Origin: Cruorifilaria tuberocauda
Taxonomy: Eukaryota; Nematoda; Chromadorea; Rhabditida; Onchocercidae
Direction of reading: 5' to 3'
Length of the DNA stretch: 64,000 nucleotides
Assembly (NCBI GenBank): GCA_013365365.1
Contig: JABVXU010000227.1
Coordinates: 22,635-86,634, forward strand
In this document: one piece after another, positions 15,101 through 27,964 of the stretch
How positions within the stretch are numbered: the stretch's first letter is position 1
Layout: each line of letters begins with the position of its first letter
Notes under the pieces: generated by a model
Database searches by the model: none
Seen by the model: the letters and a program-made list of their open reading frames with translations, nothing else
What the model was told of the DNA's origin: nothing
Translations under genes and position numbers: made by a program

Positions 15101-18100
15101 TAATCCATTTCAAGGTTCGATATCGTTTGATAACATTGGCTTCGCATGGATTGCAATCTTTTTGGTACTAATTTTTCTTTTTGTCTTAGTATATGTTTTA
15201 AGTTTTGAAATATGCTATAAGCAAAGTGACTTATATTTCGATCTCACAACAATGGATATGTTGTATATTTTACCATCATTAACGTAACTAAAAAGGAAAA
15301 TTTTACACAGGTGATAAGCTTAGAAGGATGGACAGATATAATGTATTACGTGCAAGATGCACATTCATTTTGGAATTGGATATATTTTGTTTTATTAATT
15401 ATCGTAAGTTTTTTGCATGTTAACATTGTATATTATAACCATTCCTATTAACAAATAACAACGTATGAAATGATAAAATGTATATTTATTTTAATAACTT
15501 AAATTTTTAAATAGATTTAGTTAATCGTTAAATATAATTTAAAATTCAAAATATGATTTAAATTGGGTTCGATTTTTTTCATGATAAAAATCTCCAGGTA
15601 GGAGCATTTTTCATGATCAATTTATGTTTGGTTGTTATTGCGACACAATTTGCGGAAACAAAACGACGCGAAACAGAACGAATGATTGAAGAAAGGAAAA
15701 GACTACGATCTTCGGGATCTCTTAGTTGGTTAAACAGAATATATTCCCTTATGCTGCACATTTATCTTTTTCAAAATTTTATATTTTTGAAAATAGTATC
15801 AATTACTTTAGGTAGCGACCCAGCTCATTCATCGAGAGACGGTGAAGCAGGTGACAGTATTTATGCAACTATAATCAAATCTATAAGACATTATTCTCGT
15901 CGACTGAAAAGGAGATTTTTGAAGGTAGCGATACAGGCACAGGCATATCGATATTCTAAATAAAAGTTATAACCAAATTCATAATTCAACAAATGAATAT
16001 TATTTGGACCATGAAAACCAACGCAGGTAATAATAAGTGTTATTCTTGATACATTATGGAAATTTTCATTTCAGCAATGGAAAATTTGGAAAGAACGTTT
16101 TGCGAATAGGAGGAAATCCTTCAAAGGCCTTTCAAATAATACTCACCCAAAAGCTACGATTTCTAAAGAAACGCAGATGAAAGATGTCCAAGTAGCTAAT
16201 ACCGACACAGGTACATAAGAGAATTGAAGTTCAATGGAAAAGTTAGAGTTTCTTAAGCTCAACTCTCCTACTATCCTTCCATGTCTTCACTTGGGAGTCA
16301 CTCACAAATTAAGCGCAATCTAATCATTTAGGGGGAAAATGGTAATAACAAAAACAGCGTTGATAGGTGATGAAAAATTCAATGAATTTAAATTTTAATA
16401 TAACAGTAAAAGTTTGTTCACTTTATGAATTTAAAATTTTAGAAAACATTGTAAATGACAAATTATTGCCGTCAGAAAGTGCTCATTACAAGGAAGAAAA
16501 ATTACAAGGTGATATTAAGAGTCTAAAATGGAATGGAAGTATGAATGGTACGCTTTTTGCTCTTGTTTTTGGTCTAAATTTAGTCAATTATTTCAAGAAT
16601 TTGAAGTTAATAGGACGAAATTTGAGATTAATAGAAGATAAAATATCACTCACAGAATATTTAATTCAAATTTACATCACAATTAACATCTTATTTCTAA
16701 ATTGAGTAACAGATTGCACAGCAAACAGCGTGGAAAGCGATGTAGAGACAGGTTCAATCAATGAAAATCAGTTTATCTCTCGGAGAAAATCTGTCCATCT
16801 GGGAGACCTATCTAGCGGTGAGGAAAGTGATGTGGAGCTTTCTGATCAACTATCCGAAACCGAAAATGAACTTGAACATTATGTTGCTGGCGCTGGTGGT
16901 AACAACGATAACTATGGCCGTAGCTCCTACGTTAAGACGGTAACATATATTCATGATTAAATTTCACTTTTTCTTCTGACAATAAAAAGCAGAGAGAATG
17001 AGCGAAACCTGGAAATAAAATTTAAAATAGAAGAAACGAGATTTTTGTTTCATGTCAACTATTATAACGACCAAAAGTCATAATAATTCTGGATTTTATT
17101 TACATTATTTTGAGCTTACACGTTCAAGTTATTTGTTGCAATGTGCCAACACATTAAGGAAAATCCGACTAAAACAAATTCTACACTATTTGGACGATTC
17201 CGAGAAAAGCTTCGAGCATTTGTGGTTTGTAATCACTTCAAGCGCGGTATTTTATTCGCTATTTTGATCAATACTCTAAGTATGGGTGTCGAGTATCATC
17301 AGCAGGTTCATTTCCATTATTGCTGTAAATCTCAAATAAAATTCATAAATTACAAGCAATATAAGCAATATGTACAACTTCTGGCCCGTAAGCACTAGTT
17401 TTACATTTATTTTTAGCCTGAGCTACTAACGACAATCTTGGAAATCAGTAATTATTTCTTCACTGGTTTATTTGCATTGGAAATGTTGCTCAAAATAGGT
17501 GCAGATGGATTATTTGGATATCTTTCTGATGGTTTCAATCTTTTTGATGGCGGAATAGTCGCACTAAGGTAACTTATTTTCAATTGTTGCAGGAATTTGC
17601 GAAGCTTAAAATATGCTTTTTTCCATCAAACTGAATTCTTGAATTTTCTCAACAATCAAAACATTAAAGAATTGAATATTTCATTGAAAGAACTATCTTT
17701 TTCCTAATATCTTTATCTGTTGAAATCAGTTAATGATTATTTCCACAGTGTGTTGGAATTATTTCAAGAAGGAAAGGGAGGGTTATCAGTACTTCGAACA
17801 TTTCGTCTGCTTCGTATTTTAAAATTGGTCCGATTTATGCCCGCTTTGCGGTATCAACTGCTTGTTATGCTTCGTACAATGGATAATGTCACTGTATTCT
17901 TCGGATTACTCGTTCTCTTCATCTTTATTTTCAGGTATGCATAAGAAGTAATGCAAAATTGTTTACCAAATCGTGAAATTTAAATCGATACATATAATGC
18001 CTGTTGCACGCTTAAAAATTGATTTGGTTTTTGAAAATTGTCATACATATAATTATTGAACCTTTCAAAGGTCAACTTCATATCAGAAGATGTATCACAT

Positions 18101-21100
18101 TTTTTCAATTTTTTCAAAAGATTTTGTTGCAGTATACTGGGAATGAATTTGTTTGGATGCAAGTTTTGCAAGAATCCTATGAATGCAATGGATCAGACTA
18201 AAAAATGTGAACGAAAGAATTTTGATTCCCTCTTATGGGCACTGGTCACTGTTTTTCAGGCACGTTCGCATTTATACCTAAAATTTTTATTTTAAATTAT
18301 CTTTAATCATTTTAAATTATTTTGAATTTTAAATAAATCATTTATTTTAAATTATCGATCCGTGTTTCTAAATTTTTAAAATAACAAGTATGGCTTTCTT
18401 GCAGTGGATCAAATTTAGTTTTTCGAACTGGAAAGGAATGCTAGCTTTATTATTTAATTTAATAATAAGTATATTAATAATAAGTATTTACTAATAATAA
18501 ATATATCTGATTTTGAAAATTACCTGAAATAAAGAAAAAAAATTCAATTTATAGAAACTATATGCAGAATTTTACACCAAAACTATGTTTTTCAAGATAT
18601 AAATTTCCTTTTTATTTTCAAGATTTTAACACAAGAAGATTGGAATGTCGTTTTATTTAATGGCATGGCTCGTACAACACCCTGGGCTGCTTTATACTTT
18701 GTTGCTTTGATGACATTTGGTAATTATGTACTATTTAATTTGCTTGTTGCTATCCTGGTTGAAGGTTTCCAAGAAAGTAAAGAAGAAGAAAAACGACAGT
18801 TGGTCAGTGAAATTGAATTCTTGTTAGAAAAATGGGAACAATTTTGCAAGCAAATACTTTGGAAAAAAATCTGAATAATCAATCAAAAATTCTTGAAAAT
18901 AACAGCTATAATTTTACATTAATACACGCTTCATGCAGTAAAACATAATGCATTCAAATCTTTTATAATTGATATAAATCATAAATATAATGAAATTATC
19001 TCAATTTTTTATTTTACTCAATTTTAAGCTACATTTCTGTTCATTAATAAATTCTTCATAATTTATTCTAGGAAGAGGAAGCGATAAAGAAGGCAAATGA
19101 TGAAGAAGAAGAAAGAAAACGAGAACTGGAATTATTTTTAGCCAAAGCTTCCTCATCTACTTATCTTAATCAAAAGGTTCAAGTCTTTTCTTCAATATTT
19201 GATTTCAGGATACGAATGAAAGTAAAACATTTACTGAAAGTTAAATTATTCTGTTGAAGTATTTTTATCGCACTTCATTGTTTCTATTTCAGAGCCTTCC
19301 AACGTATTACACTTACAATCGTGGGCCAGGCAATTTTCAAGCGTTTCAAGATGTTTGCCGGATGCGATATAGTGTTCCAACAACTCCAGATGATGTAAGG
19401 CTTTATATAATTAAGAAATTTTTGCCAAAAAAATTACTTGAATATCTAATTAAAAGCTATGTCTAAAAGAGAAACAGTTTCAATGTGATTTCTATTTCAT
19501 TTCAACTATTTACTACAAATTTTACCAATTTTTTTAGGAGGATTATGAAAAACCGTTGGAACTAGGGCAGCGATTGTTTCATACTAGACGAACTGCTAGT
19601 TTTAATCGGCACCATCCATCAAAAACTATTAATCCTAATCTTAATTTTAGGTAATTTTTTCATTCTAATTCAAGTCAACCGGAAACATAACATTCCGAAC
19701 AATTTGGTTTTGTCTCTACCAACTTGTTAAGTTGCAGAATTAGCATTCCCAACACATGGCAAATTCTCACTAGTTATTTTTTTGGGCTTTCATATAGTAG
19801 CTTTGTTCCAGAGTACCACTTGATTTTATGATTTATAACAATATAAGACTTAAATTTGTTGAATTTACAAACACAGTACTGATTTTTTGGAAAATATTCA
19901 ACCGTAAGATTGTTGTTAGTGACAGATATCACTTAAAGAAAACTCATGGTTATCTATACATATGGTAAAAAGCAGAGAAAGAAGATCTTTTAAGATTAGA
20001 CCGACATACTTCACTTATATTGCCTCAAATGGTACCATGCTTTGACCCCTACTCAAGCGGTGAAGTTCGACAACGTATGAATAGTTGGTGTGGAATGCAA
20101 ACAAGACGCAATCCAGTTCGTTCCCTCGGTGGTGGCCAGCAAGCTGTTATTGAAGCCTATACAAGGGATAGGTTAATCGAGGTTAATCATATATCTTTAC
20201 AATCACTGTATTTGTTAAGCGAATTCGCAAAAAAACTTCTCTTCGTATGTCTCTTCATGCGAGATAAAAAATAATTAAATTCCTAAATTGATAGCTTTTT
20301 TCTACGTGAAAATTTACGAAATTGAAAATGTACAGAGCACTGAAACATGAAGAATACATAGAAAAGCATTAAATTTGAAAAATAAATATAGCGCAATACG
20401 AATACTATTTTCTCCTCTGAAATAAAAAGTAAGTTTAAGTCTTCGCAATAAGCGTTTCTGAACAAAATTATTGCCAATTTTTTGCGACTCCAGAATACAG
20501 TGTAACAAACAGGAAAGTTTTTTTCAAAATTTGAATATTTTTTTAAACATTATATTTCCAATTATTCGTAATATGTTTAAGAAAATAATTGTATATTCTC
20601 GACTACGTATCTTAAAATTTTACATGCGTACCTAAAATTTTGATTGCAGAAATCTTTATTAATAATTTCTTTGAATTCAGAATATTGCGTTTTGTTTTTG
20701 GATGATTTGACTTACGAGAGAAATGTTTTTGCAGGCTAATGAAGAATTGCAAATAGCGATTGAACAAGAAGAACGACGGAAGAGAGAACGACACGATACA
20801 AAATTGTTGCGATTATTAAGAAAAACATGTTTTTATAAACGTGTTGATTATTCGCTCTATATTTTTAGTTCAAAGAATCAAATTCGAATTAAGTAAGTCC
20901 GTTTACTTCATTGACCAAAAATACTAAATGGATATCGACGGAAAGTTGCAGATAATCTAGCAAAGTTAAAATTTTAAACTGAAAGCGGAAATAATCAAAA
21001 TAAGCAAATAAAAACGAACATTCTTAATCATATTTATACAAAAAACCATAAGCAGTGTATGGCGCAAATGTCACAACACACATATCATTCTCTTTTTTAG

Positions 21101-24100
21101 ATGCCTTCAACTGACACAGAAAAAATGGTTTGATTATACTGTTTTGATATTTATTGGTATTAACTGTATTACGTTAGCCATGGAACGACCATCAATCCCT
21201 CCGAAATCGCTGGAACGCCAATTTCTCACATTTGCAGGATACGTTTTCACTGTAATTTTCACCATCGAAATGAGTATTAAGGTCAGCATAATCTCAAACA
21301 TTTAAATCACACGAATGAACAGAATAAATCGATTTGTCTGGGGTTTACTCATCAACAATTTAGGTTATTGCAAATGGATTTTTGCTTGGAAAGGATGCTT
21401 ACTTTAAAGATGGATGGAACATTTTGGATGGTGCACTAGTTATTATAAGTCTTATAAATATCGTTTTCGAATTATTCGTTCATATAGGTAAATTTGTTTA
21501 ATTTATACTCATTTTGAGTGATATATATTTTTAGTGGTAGCGACTTTGTTTATTTTTTAAATCTTTTAGACTCGCCGAAAATATTTGGTGTTATACGTGT
21601 ATTACGGTTGCTGAGAGCACTGCGCCCATTACGTGTTATCAATCGAGCTCCTGGCGTAAAACTTGTGGTTATGACATTGATAAGCAGCCTAAAACCCATC
21701 GGAAACATTGTTTTGATTTGTTGCACTTTTTTCATAATCTTCGGTATTCTCGGTGTTCAGTTGTTCAAGGTAAAATGTATTTTAATCAGATGGGTATGAC
21801 TCATAGATGGAATATATACTTGCGAAACAAATAAATTACGAAGCAGTTGCAATTAGTTCAAATTTTAGGGTATGATGTTTCACTGTGTTGGACCAAATAT
21901 AGGTAATGTCACAACAAAGGCAGATTGTTTGATGGATCCACGAAATCGATGGATTAATCATCGTTATAATTTTGACAATCTTGGTCAGGTACGTTTCTGA
22001 CAATCATGTCAATTCTTGGGTAATTTTGGCAATCTTGTCAGGTAAGGTAGGCTTTTGACAATTTTGAAAATCTTAAACAAGAAGCTAACAGAGTCAAAGA
22101 TTATACATCACTGACAAAGATTCGTTTGAATACTGAAATTTATCTCATTCAAATTAGATTTAACTGTTCTAGGCGCTGATGTCACTGTTTGTATTATCCA
22201 GTAAGGATGGATGGGTTGCTATTATGTACCAAGGTATCGATGCTACAGGTGTAGATTTACAGGTGATTGACGTGATTTGATTTCATAGTTTCTTTCAAAA
22301 TATTTTGCACCCATAGATCCATTCATATCTATTTTTAGCCTATCGAAAATTACAATGAATGGCGAATGATTTATTTCATTTCTTTCCTACTACTTGTGGG
22401 ATTCTTTGTACTGAATATGTTTGTCGGTGTTGTTGTCGAGAATTTCCATAAATGTAAAGAAGCATTGGAGGCTGAAATGAAGGAACGTGCACGAAAAAAG
22501 CGATTGGAGCGAAAATTGAAACGACAACAATATGAAAACGAATATGGACAAAAGAAAAAAAGACGTAATTGGTCATTTCATTTTCTTTATTTATTTTTCT
22601 TAATTTCAGTTTAGAAGTGAAATTGAAATTGAACAAAATCCAGAACTGAATTTTGAGTTCAATTTGTATTGATGTAAAATACCTTGGAATTTGTCGGAAT
22701 AAAAGTTATTGATTCAAGTTTTTAACATCATTTTTTTAGGCATAAAAAACCTAAATTATGAATTTCTATTCTACCATTTTGCGTAATGGCATACATTTAT
22801 TGATATTTTGAGGAGAAAAATCGCAACCATATTGGCACAGTTACGGCCCGACAAGACTATTTTTGAACAATGTTGTAACCTCAAAGTACTTCGATCTAGC
22901 GATCGCCGCTGTTATCGGTATGTCTGAAGCTCATAAGGATCGATGCAGTAATTTAACAAATTTTGTCATGAATCTATAGTATTGTTTCGAATCATGTATT
23001 TTTTGAAAGAGAGAAAGAAAGGTTGGAGGAAACAACTATCTCAATACTACTTCCAATTTGGAGTTTAAAACGATGGCAAAAACTCCCAGATTTTTTTATT
23101 GCATCATTTCATTAACTATTAATTACTGCAGGAGTAAATGTTATTTCAATGGCTATGGAATTCTATATGATGCCAACTGGACTGAAATATATCTTGAAAA
23201 CATTGAATTATTTTTTCACAGCTGTTTTCACTCTGGAATCAGCGATTAAACTTGTAGCATTAGGAGTTCGTCGATTTTTCAGCGAACGGTGAGAAAAAAA
23301 CGTTAAATTCAAAATCGTCTAGATCTCGGTTGGAGTTATTTTTACAATATATTATTGCTACATTTAGAAAGAGAACAAAAGTTAAACATAATAGGCCTCA
23401 AACGATAATATTGATCTCTTTTTTCCCCATAATAACCATAATCTATATAATTTTATACAATTCGCCGAGCACTTTCAAATTACAGGTGGAATCAGTTGGA
23501 TATTTCCATTGTGATCCTATCTATTGCTGGTATTGTATTCGAGGAGTTCGAAGCTTTAGAATTACCTATTAACCCAACGATTATTCGAGTAATGAGAGTC
23601 CTTCGAATCGCTCGAGGTAATATGAAATCGATTTGCTTATTCTTCTTTTGAAAATTTATATTTCATGCTAACACAACTAACAGTTCCATTATTTAGCACA
23701 GTAATTTTTGACATATATATATATCATTGAGTTTATGATAAAGATATTAATAAATTAAAAAATTTTTCTTCCAGGATAATCTCACATTTTTCTTTCGAGA
23801 TATGCTTTCGACATTACCAATTTTTGATTTATAAATCAGCTGACTTGTTTGCAGTATTAAAATTATTAAAAATGGCTAAAGGTATCCGGTCGCTATTGGA
23901 CACAGTTGGTGAAGCATTACCACAAGTTGGAAATCTTGGATCACTTTTCTTTCTCTTATTTTTTATTTTCGCTGCTCTTGGTGTTGAGTTATTCGGTAAA
24001 CTCGGTAAGCTTTTCCTTTTTTATCCAATTCAAAATGACGTAAAAATGTGGATAGAAATTATAGTTAAACGTTGCTAATGTGCTCATCTCAAAAATTTGG

Positions 24101-25547
24101 AAGGAAAACAAAAATGGCGAATTGAAATTATTGCAGCTTTCGAACGGAAAAAATCCAAGAAATTTAGCAATTACAAATAGCGAAATACTTCAAAATCCCA
24201 TATATATTTCATAAATTAAAATAATGAAATGAATTTTTCAGAATGTTCGGATGAACACCCATGTGATGGACTTGGTGAGCATGCTCATTTCAAAAATTTC
24301 GGCATGGCATTCCTAACACTATTTCGAATAGCTACAGGTGACAACTGGAATGGAATTATGAAGGTAGATGAATATTAAGTATTATTAAAGTTGTTTTCTT
24401 TTAAGCAATTCAAGAAATTTTAAAGACAGTTCGTAATAAATTCATAAATCTTAACTGCAACGTTTACAGATAAGTTATGAATTAAATTCTTTTTTTAAGT
24501 TCTAGTTTTTATTAAGAATTGTGGAAAGATACTTCAACAGTTCTTAGCCTTAGCACAACATCTCAGTATTAATTGATGTTTTTCATTTTAGGATGCATTA
24601 CGCGACGATTGTGATCCGTCGGATCGCTGTGAATCGAATTGTTGCGTTGATCCAATATTAGCGCCATGTTTCTTCATAATATTTGTATTGATCTCGCAAT
24701 TTGTGTTGGTCAATGTTGTTGTCGCTGTTTTAATGAAACATTTGGAAGAAAGCAACAAAAGAGAAGAGGCTTCCGATGGTTCGTATATGAATTTCCATCC
24801 ATAAAAAGAAACAGAAAAGAGAGAGAAAGAGATTTGGTTTAGTACCGATGATATAAATTAGAATGTAAATACAACGATTCATATATTCATACGATTTCAA
24901 AATGGAAAATTTTCAAATAAGCAAAAACTTTTATGTTCGAAAATGAGAAAAGGAAAACACTCGTTTTTAACGGTTTTTTTTAATTTATAGGATTCTTTTT
25001 GATTGCTATTTTAGCATTTCATGTTTTTGCGCAGTATAAATATTAATAATAAATACTAATATTTTAGGCCATGGAGTGACTGGAACGGATACTGATGCGA
25101 ACAAAACCGATACGGATGTTGAAGACAATGCTGATTCATCACAAAAAGATTTAGTTTGTGATATTTTTTGTAAATTGATACCAATTAGAAATAAAAAATT
25201 AGGTGACAGGGAAGTGAAAAGATCTGATCGATTTATTTAGGAAATCAGAGATGGAAATATTTATTCAAATAAATGAATCATGCATAGAAATATGAATGAA
25301 TAAGTAAGTAAAGAAATGCCATACCGTACTGAAAATAAATAAAACAATGCTACTCAATTGTTACCTCACTATGCCTCACTACGATTCCTCTTTTTTTGCA
25401 ATCATTTGATTTAAAATGTTTCAGGATAATACTGTTATCGATACAAAGAATGAAAAGGATTGCTTATTAGTTCATACAAAGTATATGGAAGCACCTCTAC
25501 CGAAACACAATGAACATCACAACGGGCATTCTCCTATGCTCAAATGA
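12151..25547 (+). CDS. cca-1: T-type (Cav3) voltage-gated calcium channel alpha-1 subunit
   Basis: Pore-forming subunit of a low-voltage-activated calcium channel of the plasma membrane. Exons read: 12151-12303, 12477-12688, 12928-13162, 13300-13391, 13725-13843, 13994-14105, 14323-14391, 14613-14720, 15002-15164, 15311-15403, 15598-15924, 16075-16210, 16713-16939, 17129-17305, 17417-17568, 17749-17934, 18133-18259, 18623-18802, 19072-19176, 19293-19394, 19538-19650, 19995-20181, 20735-20892, 21101-21281, 21364-21487, 21570-21769, 21869-21988, 22173-22262, 22339-22564, 22813-22917, 23132-23288, 23486-23616, 23855-24004, 24242-24363, 24592-24778, 25068-25213, 25425-25547. They sum to 1,864 codons plus stop with all phases agreeing. 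Four six-helix domains lie near residues 140-490, 720-945, 1185-1460 and 1505-1760. S4 segments carry repeated R/K-x-x-R. The four pore loops (SLEGW, TQEDW, SKDGW, TGDNW) give the EEDD filter diagnostic of Cav3 rather than EEEE of Cav1/2. The I-II linker keeps a basic helix resembling the T-type gating brake. There is no beta-subunit site or IQ motif, and the C-tail is only about 110 residues. The start is the first in-frame ATG of exon 1; upstream exons cannot be excluded. Confidence 0.93.
13890..13921. repeat. (GA)n microsatellite in a cca-1 intron
   Basis: GA-rich tract with AAAG interruptions, inside the intron between the domain I S4 exon and the S5 exon. Confidence 0.85.
16443..16508 (+). 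other. candidate cassette exon in the cca-1 I-II linker
   Basis: A 66-nt segment lies between an acceptor (AAATTTTAG) and a donor (CAAG|GTGATA), in the intron between the exons ending at 16210 and starting at 16713. It enters and leaves in phase 1, matching both flanking exons, so including it adds exactly 22 residues without a stop, rich in E, K and S. The I-II linker is a common site of alternative splicing in calcium channels. It could be a constitutive exon, a cassette exon, or chance; transcripts are needed to decide. Confidence 0.45.
18260..18622 (+). other. apparent GC-AG intron of cca-1
   Basis: The conserved domain II pore sequence crosses this intron. The upstream exon must end at CAG (18257-18259, a conserved Gln) and the downstream exon must begin with the codons for Ile-Leu-Thr at 18623. 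The intron then begins GCACGT. The nearest GT, four bases later, would break frame and give an immediate stop. Confidence 0.7.
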
Positions 25548-27964
25548 TCTTCGACATTCTTAACTTTGTAAATAACCTTCATTTCCTCATAGTGAAGTGA
25601 ATGAGTTGCCGATGGCACTGGTATTTAATGATAAGCCGGTGAATTTCAATAGCATTTTATTAACTACGGCTTGATATTTTAACGTTCTTATTTCGATTCG
25701 AATATGGTTTTATTCGCTCATTGTTAGATGTTTAACGTTCATCATCAGGATAATCCGGATATCGGTGTAGCGTGCCTTCCGATGATAGTACAATTCTTCA
25801 TTAGTCTCAAGTTTTCTTATAAAAATACACGATGTCAGTCATCAAATCATTCCGTCATATCCAACTATCTGTCAGACTTGAAATTTCGAAATCCACTTAT
25901 ATAATTAAATTATAAAATTTTATAAATCACATTATCGTCATCAAATTGATAATTTTATGAAAAGAATTGAACTTCTGAAAACTTGAACTGACGCAAAATA
26001 TTCGCTAACCTGTTAAATCATCCGATACTCCAATCACCAAGTAAAAACAAAACAGAATTCGTTTGGTCATCCTATCTCTATCTCTATATCTGACCTTTTC
26101 AATTAATGAATATTCCATAATACTGCTAGTTATAACTGATCTGCTGCTTCTTATCATTGAGCATATTGTAGTTGTATAAATTTCAAACTGTGATCATTTT
26201 CATTTTTTTTTTAACGATTTATAACAATTTTTATGCACTGTTGCCTCTTCGTTCACCAGTAAGATAGTCTAAATTTGGAAATGTCTATTTTCTGAACCAG
26301 CGAATTGGTTCCGTTTATACGGCTTGAAAATAGCTGGATTGCTTACCATGACTTTTTTGATTCAAATCTCGATTTCGAAATTTTAAAAATTACTGGAAGT
26401 GATTGAGAAAAACAAACCAATTACATCAATGTATAAAATACCGATTGTTCTTTCCTAAATCAAATTAATTTTAATGGAGTGGAGAAAGTTCCTATTAAAG
26501 TTTTGTTCATACTTTGTCTATGTGATACATTAACAATCCCAATTTTCATTATTGCTACCCATTATTTCCACCTATATGTAACACACGACTCTTTGGTGTC
26601 TTAATTAATTGAGCGTGGTAATATAAACAAATGAAGTAAAAGATTCGGGATAACTGTGCTGCCCGTTGATTTGAGATATCCATCATTCTTCGAGGATGTT
26701 CTTCAGGATAAGCACAACGAAACAGATGGATTTCTTCCTACCAAACCACTTTTTCTGTTTTTCTTTCCTCGACAACTTTTACAACGGGAATGGTCGTTGT
26801 ACTTTATACGTCCGAATCCTATTTTGTTTTTCGTCTTTTTTCCCTTAATTGTACGCTATATGTTCACTTTTAATTCGTGCAAATCAGACGTCGCTTTCAA
26901 AGTGCATATCAACAGTATAATGTTCAACTGATTTTCATATTTTTTGCGTGCTCAATAAATTTTTCTTCTCGGCTTTGTAAATCGAAGCAATCATATTAAA
27001 TCACGCAGTACGTCATTATCAACTTCCTTATCGTGAAGTCGCTACATACCTGTAAGAATCGCTGATAATGCTTGATTTAATTAATTTCATAGTTATAGCA
27101 TAATATTCAATAACTGATAACATTTATAAGTTACTATTCCTTACAATTTGTGTTTGAAATCAATTAGGCCACCATAAACGTTTATTAGATATCATTCAGA
27201 CCATACGTTCTTCTCTCGGCTACAGACGAAATGCGAATTCGTTTAGCACCATTGATGTAAACGAATTCGCATTTCGTAATTGTGACAATATTGTTACTCC
27301 ACACAATTATAAATCGACCCGCGTCCTCGACATTATTTCGTTAATCTTGCAAAAACCGAATTCTGGGAAAGCGGAATGAATGTTTTCGAACTGAGGCAGT
27401 TCCACCCGAGAATCCTTCCAATGCGCAATTTCCGAAACTTCTTTTTTAATCTTTCTGCTATAACAAACTGCTGACTGCACTGATTTGCCGCTCAGAGCTG
27501 ATCGGACAACGTATTGTATGTCCTCTCATTATAAGCACATTGCAACGGTGTCATTCTGTTGATAAGCGATCCGAAAGATTGTTGATCCCCAAACAACCAA
27601 GTCTTCACATGCCCACAAGAAACGTATTAGTTTCTTCCTGATTTTCCTTTGCACGAATCTGTGAATGATACCATCCATGTTCCCGGTTAAGGGTTATAAC
27701 AGGAGATAGCAGTCTATATGGAGTAAGACAGGAAGAAAGTAGGGAGAGGTGGATGAGTAGGATCCATATGTCCTCATTAACGCGGGTTTTTCATGATGGG
27801 GGATTTTGAAAGATTCGGAAAAATTGAAATCAAGTTCTGGCTGATGGTTCGCATATAGATTGTATTGCAGGGTGATATTCTCTTTTAATTATTTCAGGAA
27901 TAACATTAAATATTGTACTGAAATTAACTATCAATTAGATGTTTGTTTGTTCGTGTAACGGATA
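25548..27964. other. intergenic region between cca-1 and the innexin
   Basis: This contains the 3' UTR of the calcium channel gene and the upstream region of the innexin. Open frames here are short and not protein-like. The one notable element is the inverted repeat at 27226-27277. Confidence 0.7.
27226..27277. repeat. perfect 20-bp inverted repeat with 12-nt loop
   Basis: The left arm 27226-27245 is exactly complementary in reverse to the right arm 27258-27277; the loop is 27246-27257. Each arm contains an internal GAATTC and is more GC-rich than the surroundings. It lies about 690 bp upstream of the innexin start codon. Transcribed, it would form a strong hairpin; as DNA it could be a palindromic binding site or the remnant of a small foldback element. 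Confidence 0.9.

Noticed and set aside
26656..26931. 91-codon plus-strand frame after cca-1
   Set aside because: It begins at GTG, is Phe/Leu-rich and lies in the 3' flank of the channel gene; no supporting signal.
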